The notes beneath the pieces are model-generated. The model searched no databases, had not been told where the DNA came from, and saw nothing but the letters and a program-made list of their open reading frames with translations. The position numbers and the translations under genes are program-made. Below are positions 7,718 to 13,798 of a stretch of DNA of 24,953 nt, one piece after another. Source of the stretch: CAYUWH01 sp964448615 (GTDB lineage Bacteria > Patescibacteriota > Gracilibacteria > Peribacterales > Peribacteraceae); contig CAYUWH010000018.1 in NCBI GenBank assembly GCA_964448615.1, positions 1-24,953 on the forward strand, given 5' to 3'. The first letter of the stretch is position 1. Each line of letters begins with the position of its first letter.

Positions 7718-7734
7718 GCCACGCTGAGCGTGGC
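7718..7734. repeat. Small hairpin before the terminator
   Basis: GCCACGC and GCGTGGC pair around TGA, a perfect seven-base-pair stem eight bases after the stop of the small membrane peptide gene. It is followed immediately by the intrinsic terminator. Confidence 0.6.
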
Positions 7735-7740
7735 AATCGG

Positions 7741-7770
7741 CCCCCTCTTCTCGCAAGAGGGGGTTTTCTT
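7741..7770 (+). terminator. Intrinsic terminator after the two-gene membrane unit
   Basis: CCCCCTCTT (7741-7749) pairs with AAGAGGGGG (7755-7763) around a five-base loop and is followed by TTTTCTT. The flanking GAAAACC (7711-7717) and GGTTTTC (7762-7768) can also pair, enclosing both hairpins. Confidence 0.85.
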
Positions 7771-7786
7771 AAATGGCGATTTGTGC

Positions 7787-7805
7787 TATAATAATGCTAT
7801 ATAAT
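7787..7805 (+). promoter_or_regulatory. Two TATAAT hexamers before the small anchored-protein gene
   Basis: Perfect TATAAT boxes lie at 7787-7792 and 7800-7805. The second is six bases from the ATG at 7812, the same geometry as many genes here. No Shine-Dalgarno site lies between it and the start. A -35 is not obvious. Confidence 0.6.
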
Positions 7806-7811
7806 ACACAT

Positions 7812-8150
7812 ATGAAGAAGCAACAGTTCCACGTTCATCTCCTCTCTCCGCGCATGTTCCGACGCGCCACGTTTTGGGCACTGACGATGGCGGTGCTCAT
7901 TGTCGCCGGAGCATCGGCACTCGCCCGCGCAACGCGCAACTTCAAAGCCGCACTGACCGATAAGCCGGACGTGGCAATCTACATTTTGCTGAAGGAAGAG
8001 GAGCTCGGGAACACGACATTACTGCGAACAAACGAAACCGAAACTGAACGCGACTATTTAGCCGAGACGAAAAACGGTCCGCATTTGGTCCGTCTCAAGA
8101 AAGGAGAACATGAGTGGTATGTGGCACTGAACGAGCCGCTGCATGAATAA
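7812..8150 (+). CDS. Small membrane-anchored protein, function unknown
   Basis: A 112-residue protein starting MKKQQFHVHLL. After a basic N terminus there is one hydrophobic segment (about residues 22-40, FWALTMAVLIVAGASALA), which fits an uncleaved anchor or a signal peptide. The remaining 70 residues are a compact, charged domain (DVAIYILLKEEELG, HLVRLKKGEHEWYVALNEPLHE) probably facing outward. I see no known motif. Earlier in-frame starts at 7773 and 7794 would include or precede the TATAAT boxes, so I chose the ATG at 7812, which lies six bases after a TATAAT. It stands alone between a strong terminator and a hairpin repeat. Confidence 0.7.
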   Translation: MKKQQFHVHLLSPRMFRRATFWALTMAVLIVAGASALARATRNFKAALTDKPDVAIYILLKEEELGNTTLLRTNETETERDYLAETKNGPHLVRLKKGEHEWYVALNEPLHE

Positions 8151-8159
8151 CGACGAACA

Positions 8160-8237
8160 TTCGTTACTCGAATACTCGTATACTGGTTACTCGTGCGTGA
8201 AAATTTGGACACGAGTATACGAGTAACCAGTATACGA
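8160..8237. repeat. Inverted repeat of TACTCGT-type units (copy 1)
   Basis: CGTATACTGGTTACTCGT (8177-8194) is perfectly complementary to 8219-8236, making an 18-base-pair stem. The arms consist of repeated TACTCG/TACTGG units of 7-9 bases. It separates two convergent genes and could act as a two-way terminator. Related elements occur at 19326-19406 and 21943-22013. Confidence 0.85.
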
Positions 8238-8241
8238 ACCG

Positions 8242-8979
8242 TCACTTAATGCCTTCTTTCCCATATCGCATCACAAGTATCGGGAAGACAATCACCGCAT
8301 TCCAGATTCGTCTCCAACGTGAAGGCTCGAGGAGTAATCGCCATACCCATTCAAGATGCAACGATTGCATCCATCGCGGAGCACGCGTGCGGACGCCCGC
8401 AAGAAAATCGAACGTCCCACCCACCCCCATCGCAAGCCGGACAGACGGAAGGTTGCCGAGGTGTTTCTCGATCCAGAAATCCTGCTGCGGCGCCCCGTAT
8501 GCGACAAAGAGAACATGCGGCTTCGCCCCTTGAATACGACGCACAATTTCTGGAGCATCCGCTTCGCTCGGCGATCCGCTGTATGTTCCCACGATGCGCA
8601 ACTGTGGATTACGCATACGCAATACGAGCGCCGCTTTCTCCGCCACCCCAGGCGCACCGCCCAACAAAAAAACGGGATGATCCGCCGAGAGCGCAGCACA
8701 CAGCGCTTGTACCGTATCCACTCCCGTCACACGTTCCGGCAAATGCTGCCCCGTCCAACGCGCGGTCATCAAGAGTCCCGCACTGTCGGGAAGATTGAGA
8801 TCCGTCTTTTGGAGCAATGTACGGAAGGCAGGATCGCTCGCGGAAGCAACCAACATCTCCGCGTTGGGCGTCATCACGTGATGCGCGCGCGGTTCCTCCA
8901 GAAACTGCTGCAGGTGCGCAACGGCTTCCCTCGCAGTAAGGGCATCAATGGGAACGCCGAGCAAAGTGACGCGAGACAC
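8242..8979 (-). CDS. WecG/TagA/CpsF family glycosyltransferase (GT26)
   Basis: A 245-residue transferase of the family that adds N-acetylmannosamine or a related sugar to a lipid-linked GlcNAc carrier, at the inner face of the membrane. The signature series is complete: LLGVPIDALTAREAV, TPNAEMLVAS, LPDSAGLLMTARW, ERVTGVDTV, FLLGGAPGVAEKA, PHVLFVAYGAPQQDFWI and GVGGTFDFLAGVRTRAPRWMQ, ending with the usual WVWRLLLEPSRWRR. The start is a GTG at 8979, preceded by TAGTCT exactly six bases upstream and no Shine-Dalgarno site. The promoter region is shared with the divergent DsbA-like lipoprotein gene. Its likely donor would come from the UDP-GlcNAc 2-epimerase encoded at 3208-4527, and its carrier from UppS. 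The exact sugar is unknown. Confidence 0.93.
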   Translation of the reverse strand: MSRVTLLGVPIDALTAREAVAHLQQFLEEPRAHHVMTPNAEMLVASASDPAFRTLLQKTDLNLPDSAGLLMTARWTGQHLPERVTGVDTVQALCAALSADHPVFLLGGAPGVAEKAALVLRMRNPQLRIVGTYSGSPSEADAPEIVRRIQGAKPHVLFVAYGAPQQDFWIEKHLGNLPSVRLAMGVGGTFDFLAGVRTRAPRWMQSLHLEWVWRLLLEPSRWRRIWNAVIVFPILVMRYGKEGIK

Positions 8980-8985
8980 GGCGCA

Positions 8986-8991
8986 AGACTA
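8986..8991 (-). promoter_or_regulatory. -10 hexamer TAGTCT, 6 bases before the GT26 start
   Basis: On the minus strand, TAGTCT then TGCGCC then the GTG at 8979. It supports the GTG start and a leaderless transcript. Confidence 0.5.
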
Positions 8992-9012
8992 CCGCAAGAG
9001 GGCGAAGATCAC

Positions 9013-9018
9013 TACAAT
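9013..9018 (+). promoter_or_regulatory. -10 hexamer TACAAT, 6 bases before the lipoprotein start
   Basis: TACAAT followed by six bases and the GTG at 9025. It is divergent from the GT26 -10 only 21 bases away, so the two promoters nearly abut and may compete. Confidence 0.5.
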
Positions 9019-9024
9019 CGGCGG

Positions 9025-9732
9025 GTGCGACGGTACGGTTTATGGATGGCTTGCTGCACCGCAGCGCTGCTCGGCGGCTGTTTAGCGCCGCGCCCAGTAC
9101 AACAACCCCACTCTGGTTCGTCAACGACGATCATGGTTGCCGCTTCGTCATCCGCAGTATCCAGTGTATCGACTCAAAAGCGTCCCGTCGCGAGCGGATC
9201 CGGTATCGTCCTTTCGCAGCGCCTGCTCTCCGGAGGAATCTTGGAATACGGATCCCCCTCCGCCCCGCACGTCCTGCTCGCGGTCATTAACCATGCCTCT
9301 TCGTATTCCAAGTCCTTTATCCTCGAACAGCTACCCCGTCTCACGGAAGAATTCGTGAAAGACGGATCACTGCGCATTCAATTGCTGTCGCTCCCCATCC
9401 GCAAGTATGCGCAGAGCAACAAGCATGCTTCGGCCATCATCTGCGCAGGTATGCAGCATCAGGGTATCGCCATGAGTGCGGCTATCGCCGCTTCCGATGT
9501 GATTCCTGCAACGAACGCTGCGCTTAAGGCTCTCGGCATCGACATGAAATCGTATCTTGCCTGCCTCGCGGGCAAAGACGTGAAGCGCATTATGGAAGAG
9601 CAAGCGCAGGCGTTGGAACAGGCGGATGTGCAACTGGCACCGACGTTCCTGCTTGATGGCGAACGGTTCCAGGGGCTACAGACGTATCCTGATTTACGAG
9701 GGAGAATTGAACGGCTGCTTGAAACTGAATAG
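9025..9732 (+). CDS. DsbA-fold lipoprotein lacking the CxxC active site
   Basis: A 235-residue protein. The GTG start gives MRRYGLWMACCTAALLGGC, a lipoprotein signal with Arg-Arg, a hydrophobic core and the lipobox LLGG-C19, followed by a Ser/Pro/Thr-rich linker. From residue 70 it follows the DsbA/Thioredoxin_4 pattern: LEYGSPSAPHVLL, the active-site helix, LPRLTEEFVKDGSLRIQ, SAIICAGMQHQG, LACLAGKDVKRIMEEQ and the cis-Pro segment VQLAPTFLLDGERFQG. Where relatives have CPYCK, this protein has S92-S93-Y94-S95-K96, so both redox cysteines are serine. Thiol exchange by the usual mechanism is therefore unlikely; binding or a structural role is more probable. The ordinary frame extends upstream to 8356 across the GT26 gene, but the lipoprotein signal and the -10 at 9013 fix the start. 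The sigma factor gene follows closely. Confidence 0.82.
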   Translation: MRRYGLWMACCTAALLGGCLAPRPVQQPHSGSSTTIMVAASSSAVSSVSTQKRPVASGSGIVLSQRLLSGGILEYGSPSAPHVLLAVINHASSYSKSFILEQLPRLTEEFVKDGSLRIQLLSLPIRKYAQSNKHASAIICAGMQHQGIAMSAAIAASDVIPATNAALKALGIDMKSYLACLAGKDVKRIMEEQAQALEQADVQLAPTFLLDGERFQGLQTYPDLRGRIERLLETE

Positions 9733-9736
9733 CATT

Positions 9737-9765
9737 TTGACAGCACAAGAAGAGAGGGACATGCT
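9737..9765 (+). promoter_or_regulatory. Promoter TTGACA-17-CATGCT before the sigma factor gene
   Basis: A perfect -35 (9737-9742) lies 17 bases before CATGCT (9760-9765), which is followed by seven bases and an in-frame ATG at 9773. The same stretch contains AGAGAGGGAC before another ATG at 9761, so a transcript from further upstream could start there by Shine-Dalgarno. Confidence 0.55.
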
Positions 9766-9772
9766 GGCAACA

Positions 9773-10900
9773 ATGCGACGCAAATATCCCGAGTCCGGGG
9801 CAGCAAATGACGACGAGTTTTTGGAGAATGCAACCTTGATCCGCATGCAACATCATGCGGTTCTTACGCCAGAGGAAGAGCGAGCAATGGCAGAAAAGAT
9901 TGATGAAACCCGGGCGGAATTTCTCCGTGCCTGCAGGCCCCAAGAAGTTTTGGAATTGGTGCGCGCCGATATCCAGCGCGTACTCGATCAAGAAGTGAAG
10001 CCAGCATGGATTTTTCGCATCACGAAAAGCGCAGCGCACGCGGAAATTCTTGAAGAGTTACCGCATCATGCCCGAACACTGAAAGGCTATATTTCCAAGG
10101 CACGCAATGCTGTGAGGAGATATCTTCAGGGCAGCGAGGCCGACCTGAACATACTGCACGCTCAGCAAGGGTACGCAGCCAACATGCTCGTAAAGCTGGG
10201 AGTGGATCCGGACGTAATCGTCGAGGCGATGAAGATCGTGCAGCAGCAGGAGATCGCGGATGAACGACACAGGGAATTACTCGAACCATCTCTGGAGCAG
10301 CTCCAACAAAAACATGCGGATTTTGTAGCTGCCAAACAAGCGCTCGTTTGCTCGAACATCCGCTTGGTAACCGCAGCCACAACATATTATAGAGGCAGGG
10401 GGCACAACGAAGATGATCTCATTGAAGAAGGCATTAAAGGCCTGATGAAAGCAGCCGACGGATTCGACGTGAGCCTGGGCAATAAATTCGCGACCTATGC
10501 CACATGGTGGATCCGCCAAGGGATGCAGCGTTACGTGGAAATAGAAAATCGCGCGAACAAAGACAAGGTTAGCCTGCAGGAAACCGAGGGGCAGGAAGGT
10601 AAAATGCTGGACATAGAGGATCACACTGTTGCCCTGAGTGATGAACAAGAATACCGCGAACAGCTGCGCTCACGCTTAGACACACTTATGAGAATCTTGA
10701 CCGAACAAGAACGGGATATCGTGCTGTATTACTTCGGGCTGCATCCGAAATCCGAGACATCTCTGACACTCGAAGAAATAGGAAAGATCTATGGAGTCAC
10801 CAGGGAATACATCCGCCAAGTGAAAGCTCGGGCCCTTAAAAAATTGCAAATAAAAGGACAGGGAAATACTGCGCTGAAGGCACTGCTCCTGGCAAGCTAA
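9773..10900 (+). CDS. Divergent sigma-70 family RNA polymerase sigma factor
   Basis: A 375-residue sigma factor. Residues 17-45 (LENATLIRMQHHAVLTPEEERAMAEKI) resemble region 1.2. A non-conserved helical spacer covers about 50-180. Region 2 is clear at 187-255, with NIRLVTAATTYYRGRG, DDLIEEGIKGLMKAADGFD and NKFATYATWWIRQGMQRY. Region 4 at 302-360 has LTEQERDIVLYYFGL and the helix-turn-helix LTLEEIGKIYGVTREYIRQVKARALKKL. After WWIRQ, the segment that reads -10 DNA and continues into region 3 (usually RxIADQxRTIRxPVH) is replaced by VEIENRANKDKVSLQETEGQEGKM, and region 3 is nearly absent. It looks like an alternative sigma derived from the RpoD type. The start at 9773 fits the TTGACA promoter; an ATG at 9761 with a Shine-Dalgarno-like AGAGAGG is the alternative. 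The stop overlaps the stop of the convergent DUF167 gene. Confidence 0.88.
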   Translation: MRRKYPESGAANDDEFLENATLIRMQHHAVLTPEEERAMAEKIDETRAEFLRACRPQEVLELVRADIQRVLDQEVKPAWIFRITKSAAHAEILEELPHHARTLKGYISKARNAVRRYLQGSEADLNILHAQQGYAANMLVKLGVDPDVIVEAMKIVQQQEIADERHRELLEPSLEQLQQKHADFVAAKQALVCSNIRLVTAATTYYRGRGHNEDDLIEEGIKGLMKAADGFDVSLGNKFATYATWWIRQGMQRYVEIENRANKDKVSLQETEGQEGKMLDIEDHTVALSDEQEYREQLRSRLDTLMRILTEQERDIVLYYFGLHPKSETSLTLEEIGKIYGVTREYIRQVKARALKKLQIKGQGNTALKALLLAS

Positions 10901-11166
10901 GACCTCCTGATACGGACGGCCTTCACGCGCGAGCGCTGGCCCGCCAAGAATTCCACGCAGGCACGCGGCACCGAGAAGAGTTCGGCAACATAGCGCATTA
11001 ACTCCTGATTCGCTTCACCGTCCTCCGGCGCGGCATGCACGTCGATCTTCAGGCTGCCGTCTTCCAATACGGCGGTGAGCTTTGTGATGCGCGCGTTGGG
11101 ACGTACGCGAATGGTCAGCGTAAGACTTTTCTCGGAGGCCAGACGCGAAATCAATGACTGCAGCAC
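10897..11166 (-). CDS. DUF167/YggU family protein
   Basis: An 89-residue protein of the small DUF167 (YggU) family, function not established. It has the family core: LTIRVRPNARITKL, LKIDVHAAPEDGEANQELMRYVAELF and VEFLAGQRSRVKAVRI, matching the usual VxPxA, PPVDGKAN and SGxxSRxKxV motifs. The start is a GTG at 11166, directly preceded by TATACT with a six-base spacing. A longer frame runs to 11388 but its extra 74 residues overlap the SLH gene and are not conserved. The last codons overlap the stop of the sigma factor gene on the other strand by three bases. Confidence 0.85.
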   Translation of the reverse strand: MLQSLISRLASEKSLTLTIRVRPNARITKLTAVLEDGSLKIDVHAAPEDGEANQELMRYVAELFSVPRACVEFLAGQRSRVKAVRIRRS

Positions 11167-11172
11167 GCAAGC

Positions 11173-11180
11173 AGTATACT
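11173..11180. promoter_or_regulatory. Palindromic AGTATACT: -10 in both directions
   Basis: On the minus strand TATACT (11178-11173) is six bases from the GTG of the DUF167 gene. On the plus strand TATACT (11175-11180) could drive the SLH protein gene with a leader of about 68 bases. Neither direction has a strong -35. Confidence 0.5.
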
Positions 11181-11254
11181 GTAAGGATTGCTTGTTTCCG
11201 CTGTCACACAGGACGGCCAAACAACTATCCCCCTCTTCTTCCCCCCTTTCCCTC

Positions 11255-11911
11255 ATGAATATTCTCCTTCGCGCCAGTCTCTGCTGCTCAGCATTCGCCA
11301 TGGCGAGCACTGCGCTTGCAGCCGATACGACCTTCTCGCAGAAACCGTTTACGGATGTTCCCGAAAATTCAGTGTACTTCGAAAGCATCGAATATCTCCG
11401 TCAAAACAATGTACTAAAGGGATATAGCGACGGCACCTTTAAGCCAAGCGCGCATATCAACCGCGCGGAATTCGTGAAGCTGATCGCCAATCCCTTCATT
11501 ATGGATACCGACCGCATGAACCAATGCATCCAGCAGTACGACGGCAACACTGGCGAGAAAGTATTCTTCAAGGATGTGCCGCGAGATGCGTGGTACACAC
11601 CGGAAGTGTGCTATGTAAAAGATCGCGGCATCATTAGCGGTTACCATGACGGCTATTTCCGCCCGAGCAATCTGATCAACTTCGTGGAATCCGCAAAAAT
11701 TCTTTCGGGCGTGTTCTCGTTGCAAGTCGCCACGGAACAAGATCCTTGGTACAAGCCGTACGTCGACAATCTCTCAGGGAAGAGAGCGATTCCCACATCG
11801 ATCCGATCCCTGAACGCGTACATCACACGCGGTGAAATGGCCGAGATGTTGTATCGCCTGAAGGCGAACAAGACAACGAAATCGTCGAAAACGGCGTCGC
11901 AATTGTATTAA
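11255..11911 (+). CDS. Secreted S-layer homology (SLH) domain protein
   Basis: A 218-residue protein with a signal peptide (MNILLRASLCCSAFAMASTALAA, cleavage after about residue 23). Three SLH repeats make up almost all of the mature protein: FTDVPENSVYFESIEYLRQN then GYSDGTFKPSAHINRAEFVKLI; FKDVPRDAWYTPEVCYVKDR then GYHDGYFRPSNLINFVESAKIL; and a degenerate third, DPWYKPYVDNL to INTERNAL TRGEMAEMLYRL. SLH triplets bind cell-wall polymers, often pyruvylated secondary polysaccharides. Here there is no other domain, so it may be a wall-binding adaptor. Two cysteines in repeats 1-2 may form a disulfide outside the cell. No Shine-Dalgarno site precedes the ATG, where the leader is a pyrimidine-rich tract. 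Confidence 0.9.
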   Translation: MNILLRASLCCSAFAMASTALAADTTFSQKPFTDVPENSVYFESIEYLRQNNVLKGYSDGTFKPSAHINRAEFVKLIANPFIMDTDRMNQCIQQYDGNTGEKVFFKDVPRDAWYTPEVCYVKDRGIISGYHDGYFRPSNLINFVESAKILSGVFSLQVATEQDPWYKPYVDNLSGKRAIPTSIRSLNAYITRGEMAEMLYRLKANKTTKSSKTASQLY

Positions 11912-11940
11912 TTCGCATTGAAAAAATAATTGTGCGATTG

Positions 11941-11971
11941 TGTAGAGACGCCCCGCCAGGGCGTCTCTACA
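11941..11971. repeat. GTAG-type palindrome, possible terminator for the SLH gene and trmD
   Basis: TGTAGAGACGCCC pairs perfectly with GGGCGTCTCTACA around CGCCA. It lies between convergent genes and shares its outer 11 bases on each side with the palindrome inside the transposase gene at 24900-24929. There is no U tract, so a terminator role is uncertain. Confidence 0.85.
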
Positions 11972-12013
11972 CTTATAAATGTCATGGTGAGCGCCGCGGA
12001 ATCCATGACATGT

Positions 12014-12670
12014 TCATCGCACATTATTGTTTCGCCATTCCTCAATCTTCGCATGATGCCCGCCCAATAACACATCGGGCACTTTCAAATCGCGGAACAC
12101 TTCGGGACGGGTGTAATGCGGATATTCTTTTTTACGCTTGAGCGCTTTGGAAAAACTTTCCTCTTCCGCAGATTCATCTTTGCCGAGCACACCAGGAACA
12201 TGCCGCGCCACGGCATCGATCAACACCATCGCGGGCAATTCGCCGCCGGTCAGCACGTAATCACCGATCGAAATTTCTTCATCGATCCACCCGCCATCGA
12301 TGATCCGCTGATCGATGCCTTCGTAGTGTCCGCACAGCAAGAGCAGCCATTCCTGTTTCGCGAGCTTTTCGACTTTCGTCTGCTTCAAGCGCTCACCACG
12401 CGGCGAGAAATAGATTCTGTGTGGTTTCTGACTTTTATCTTCCGCCATAATCGTTTCAATCCCCTTCACCACCGGCTCGCACATCATCAGCATTCCCGCT
12501 CCGCCCCCATACGGACGATCATCGATCTGGTGATACTTCCCGATCCCGAAACTGCGCAGATCGTGAAACCGGATATCGAGAAGGTTTGCTTCCCGCCCGC
12601 GCTGTAAAATACTCTCGGTCAGGGGGCCTTCGAACATGCCGGGGAATAGCGTCAGAATATCGATGCGCAT
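12014..12670 (-). CDS. trmD: tRNA (guanine-37-N1)-methyltransferase
   Basis: A 218-residue SPOUT methyltransferase that makes m1G37 in tRNAs and prevents +1 frameshifting. The family pattern is complete: MRIDILTLFPGMF, DDRPYGGGAGMLMM, IYFSPRGERLKQ, LLLCGHYEGIDQRI, and the knotted S-adenosylmethionine site ISIGDYVLTGGELPAMVLIDAVARHVPGVLG, then YPHYTRPEVFR and PDVLLGGHHAKIEEWR. It is slightly shorter than the E. coli protein (255) at the C terminus. The ATG at 12670 is six bases downstream of TATTAT and lacks a Shine-Dalgarno site. It is divergent from the structured leader region at 12712-12805 and convergent with the SLH gene. Confidence 0.97.
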   Translation of the reverse strand: MRIDILTLFPGMFEGPLTESILQRGREANLLDIRFHDLRSFGIGKYHQIDDRPYGGGAGMLMMCEPVVKGIETIMAEDKSQKPHRIYFSPRGERLKQTKVEKLAKQEWLLLLCGHYEGIDQRIIDGGWIDEEISIGDYVLTGGELPAMVLIDAVARHVPGVLGKDESAEEESFSKALKRKKEYPHYTRPEVFRDLKVPDVLLGGHHAKIEEWRNNNVR

Positions 12671-12676
12671 ACGCGA

Positions 12677-12682
12677 ATAATA
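12677..12682 (-). promoter_or_regulatory. -10 hexamer TATTAT, 6 bases before the trmD start
   Basis: On the minus strand, TATTAT then TCGCGT then the ATG at 12670. The start codon is certain from the protein family, so this is a clean example of the short spacing. Confidence 0.6.
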
Positions 12683-12688
12683 ACATGG

Positions 12689-12717
12689 TTACGTGCGAAA
12701 TACTTTTCTGATACGCT
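12689..12717 (+). promoter_or_regulatory. Promoter TTACGT-17-TACGCT with extended -10
   Basis: TTACGT (12689-12694) and TACGCT (12712-12717) are 17 bases apart, and TG precedes the -10 by one base (TGATACGCT). It would start a transcript near 12724, at the first base of a structured element. Confidence 0.45.
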
Positions 12718-12723
12718 CGCGTC

Positions 12724-12805
12724 AGTGGCGACCGGACTGTCGGGAGACAGACAAGGCCACGCTTTCCTTTCCCCCGGTCCCGCTGTTGCTGGACCGGGGG
12801 TTTTA
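12724..12805 (+). ncRNA. Candidate structured leader or small RNA with terminator
   Basis: GTGGC (12725-12729) pairs with GCCAC (12756-12760). Nested inside, CTGTC (12737-12741) pairs with GACAG (12746-12750) around a GGGA tetraloop of the GNRA type. The internal-loop sequence GACCGG (12730-12735) is complementary to CCGGTC (12774-12779) in the 5' arm of the terminator that follows. It therefore could form a pseudoknot or an antiterminator. I do not recognise a known riboswitch class. It may control the glycosyltransferase gene 31 bases further on, or be an independent RNA of about 80 bases. Confidence 0.45.
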
Positions 12806-12806
12806 T
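12771..12806 (+). terminator. Strong intrinsic terminator before the family 2 glycosyltransferase gene
   Basis: CCCCCGGTCC (12771-12780) pairs perfectly with GGACCGGGGG (12791-12800) around a ten-base loop and is followed by TTTTAT. No protein gene ends on this strand upstream, so it must end a non-coding transcript or attenuate one. Confidence 0.85.
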
Positions 12807-12823
12807 GGCGACCATATGCGGTG

Positions 12824-12829
12824 TACAGT
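12824..12829 (+). promoter_or_regulatory. -10 hexamer TACAGT, 6 bases before the GT2 start
   Basis: TACAGT, six bases, then the GTG at 12836. It lies after the terminator, so the gene may have its own leaderless promoter besides any readthrough. Confidence 0.45.
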
Positions 12830-12835
12830 GCTTCC

Positions 12836-13795
12836 GTGCCTTCAGCGCAAATCGCCATCCTCATGCCGACGTACGAACCGAACCCGGATCATCTCCGGGA
12901 AGCGATCGAATGCGTGCTCGCACAAACCGAACTCGCATGGACATTACTGATTCACGACGACGCATCCACGGTAAACGTACGCGCGATGATAGAGAACCAC
13001 CTCAAAGATTCTCGTATCACCTTCATTCGCAGCGAGCACCGACTGGGCATCGGTGGAAACTGGAACGCATGTTTGCAAAAAGCTTCGGCACCGTTCGTGC
13101 AATTCCTGTTTCAGGATGATCTATGGGACAAAGAGTATCTTGCAGTCGCGATGAAGGCATTGCAGGAACATCCTTCCGCGGGGTTTGTCTCCATGCATCA
13201 CGACTACAAATTCGAAGACGCTCTCGACACCAATCCGGGATACGAAGCACTCCTTGCGTTTAAACAAGAACATCTCAGCGAAGGGATGCATGACGGTCGC
13301 GCTTTTTTGCGCTGGTGGATGGACCGCGGATTGCATCCGAATGTGATCGGCGAACCGAGCTTCGTGATGCTGCGCAAAGCATCAACAGATGCTGCGGGAA
13401 CATTTCTCGAAGACATGCCGCAGTCTCTCGACGTGGAATATTGGACACGCATGTTGCAGGTCTGCGATTGGTACTACGTTCCGCACTCATACGGACGGTT
13501 CCGTGTTCATGCCTCAGCCGCGAGCAACCGCAATCAACAGTCGGGCAAAGGAATTTTTGACCGCTTGCGTTGCATGGAGCGCGTGATGAATCAGATGGAA
13601 GGATCAGACAGAGCTGCAGCAAAACTTGCCATCTCACAGCAACTCTCCGTGATGATCGGAAAGTTTTTGAATCGGACCCGCACAGGAAAAGGCATTGCGA
13701 TGGAAGGAAGTGGCGCAGCAAAGGGGTTTGCCCTGAGACATCCTTTGCTGACCTTGCGCGGCGCAATTGCTCATGTATGCGGGAACAGATCGTAA
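12836..13795 (+). CDS. Family 2 glycosyltransferase
   Basis: A 319-residue GT-A glycosyltransferase. The nucleotide-sugar domain begins at once, AQIAILMPTYEPNPDHLREAIECVLAQ, with TLLIHDDAST, then LGIGGNWNACLQKA and the metal-binding FQDDLWDKEYL. A later DVEYWTRML matches the acceptor-side ED-type motif, and YGRFRVHASAAS is also typical. There are no transmembrane segments; it is cytoplasmic or membrane-associated. The upstream frame is open back to 12725 but would cross the terminator, so I chose the GTG at 12836, six bases after TACAGT. It probably adds a sugar to a surface glycan, together with the GT26 enzyme and epimerase; donor and acceptor are unknown. It ends three bases from the convergent oxidoreductase beta gene. 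Confidence 0.88.
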   Translation: MPSAQIAILMPTYEPNPDHLREAIECVLAQTELAWTLLIHDDASTVNVRAMIENHLKDSRITFIRSEHRLGIGGNWNACLQKASAPFVQFLFQDDLWDKEYLAVAMKALQEHPSAGFVSMHHDYKFEDALDTNPGYEALLAFKQEHLSEGMHDGRAFLRWWMDRGLHPNVIGEPSFVMLRKASTDAAGTFLEDMPQSLDVEYWTRMLQVCDWYYVPHSYGRFRVHASAASNRNQQSGKGIFDRLRCMERVMNQMEGSDRAAAKLAISQQLSVMIGKFLNRTRTGKGIAMEGSGAAKGFALRHPLLTLRGAIAHVCGNRS

Positions 13796-13798
13796 TCC

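Noticed and set aside
8160..8237. Possible CRISPR repeats or tRNA-like structure in the TACTCGT elements
   Set aside because: No regular spacers, no cas genes, and no acceptor or anticodon arms; they are simple facing arms.
8356..9024. Upstream extension of the lipoprotein frame
   Set aside because: It runs antisense through the GT26 gene and would bury the lipoprotein signal in the middle of the protein.
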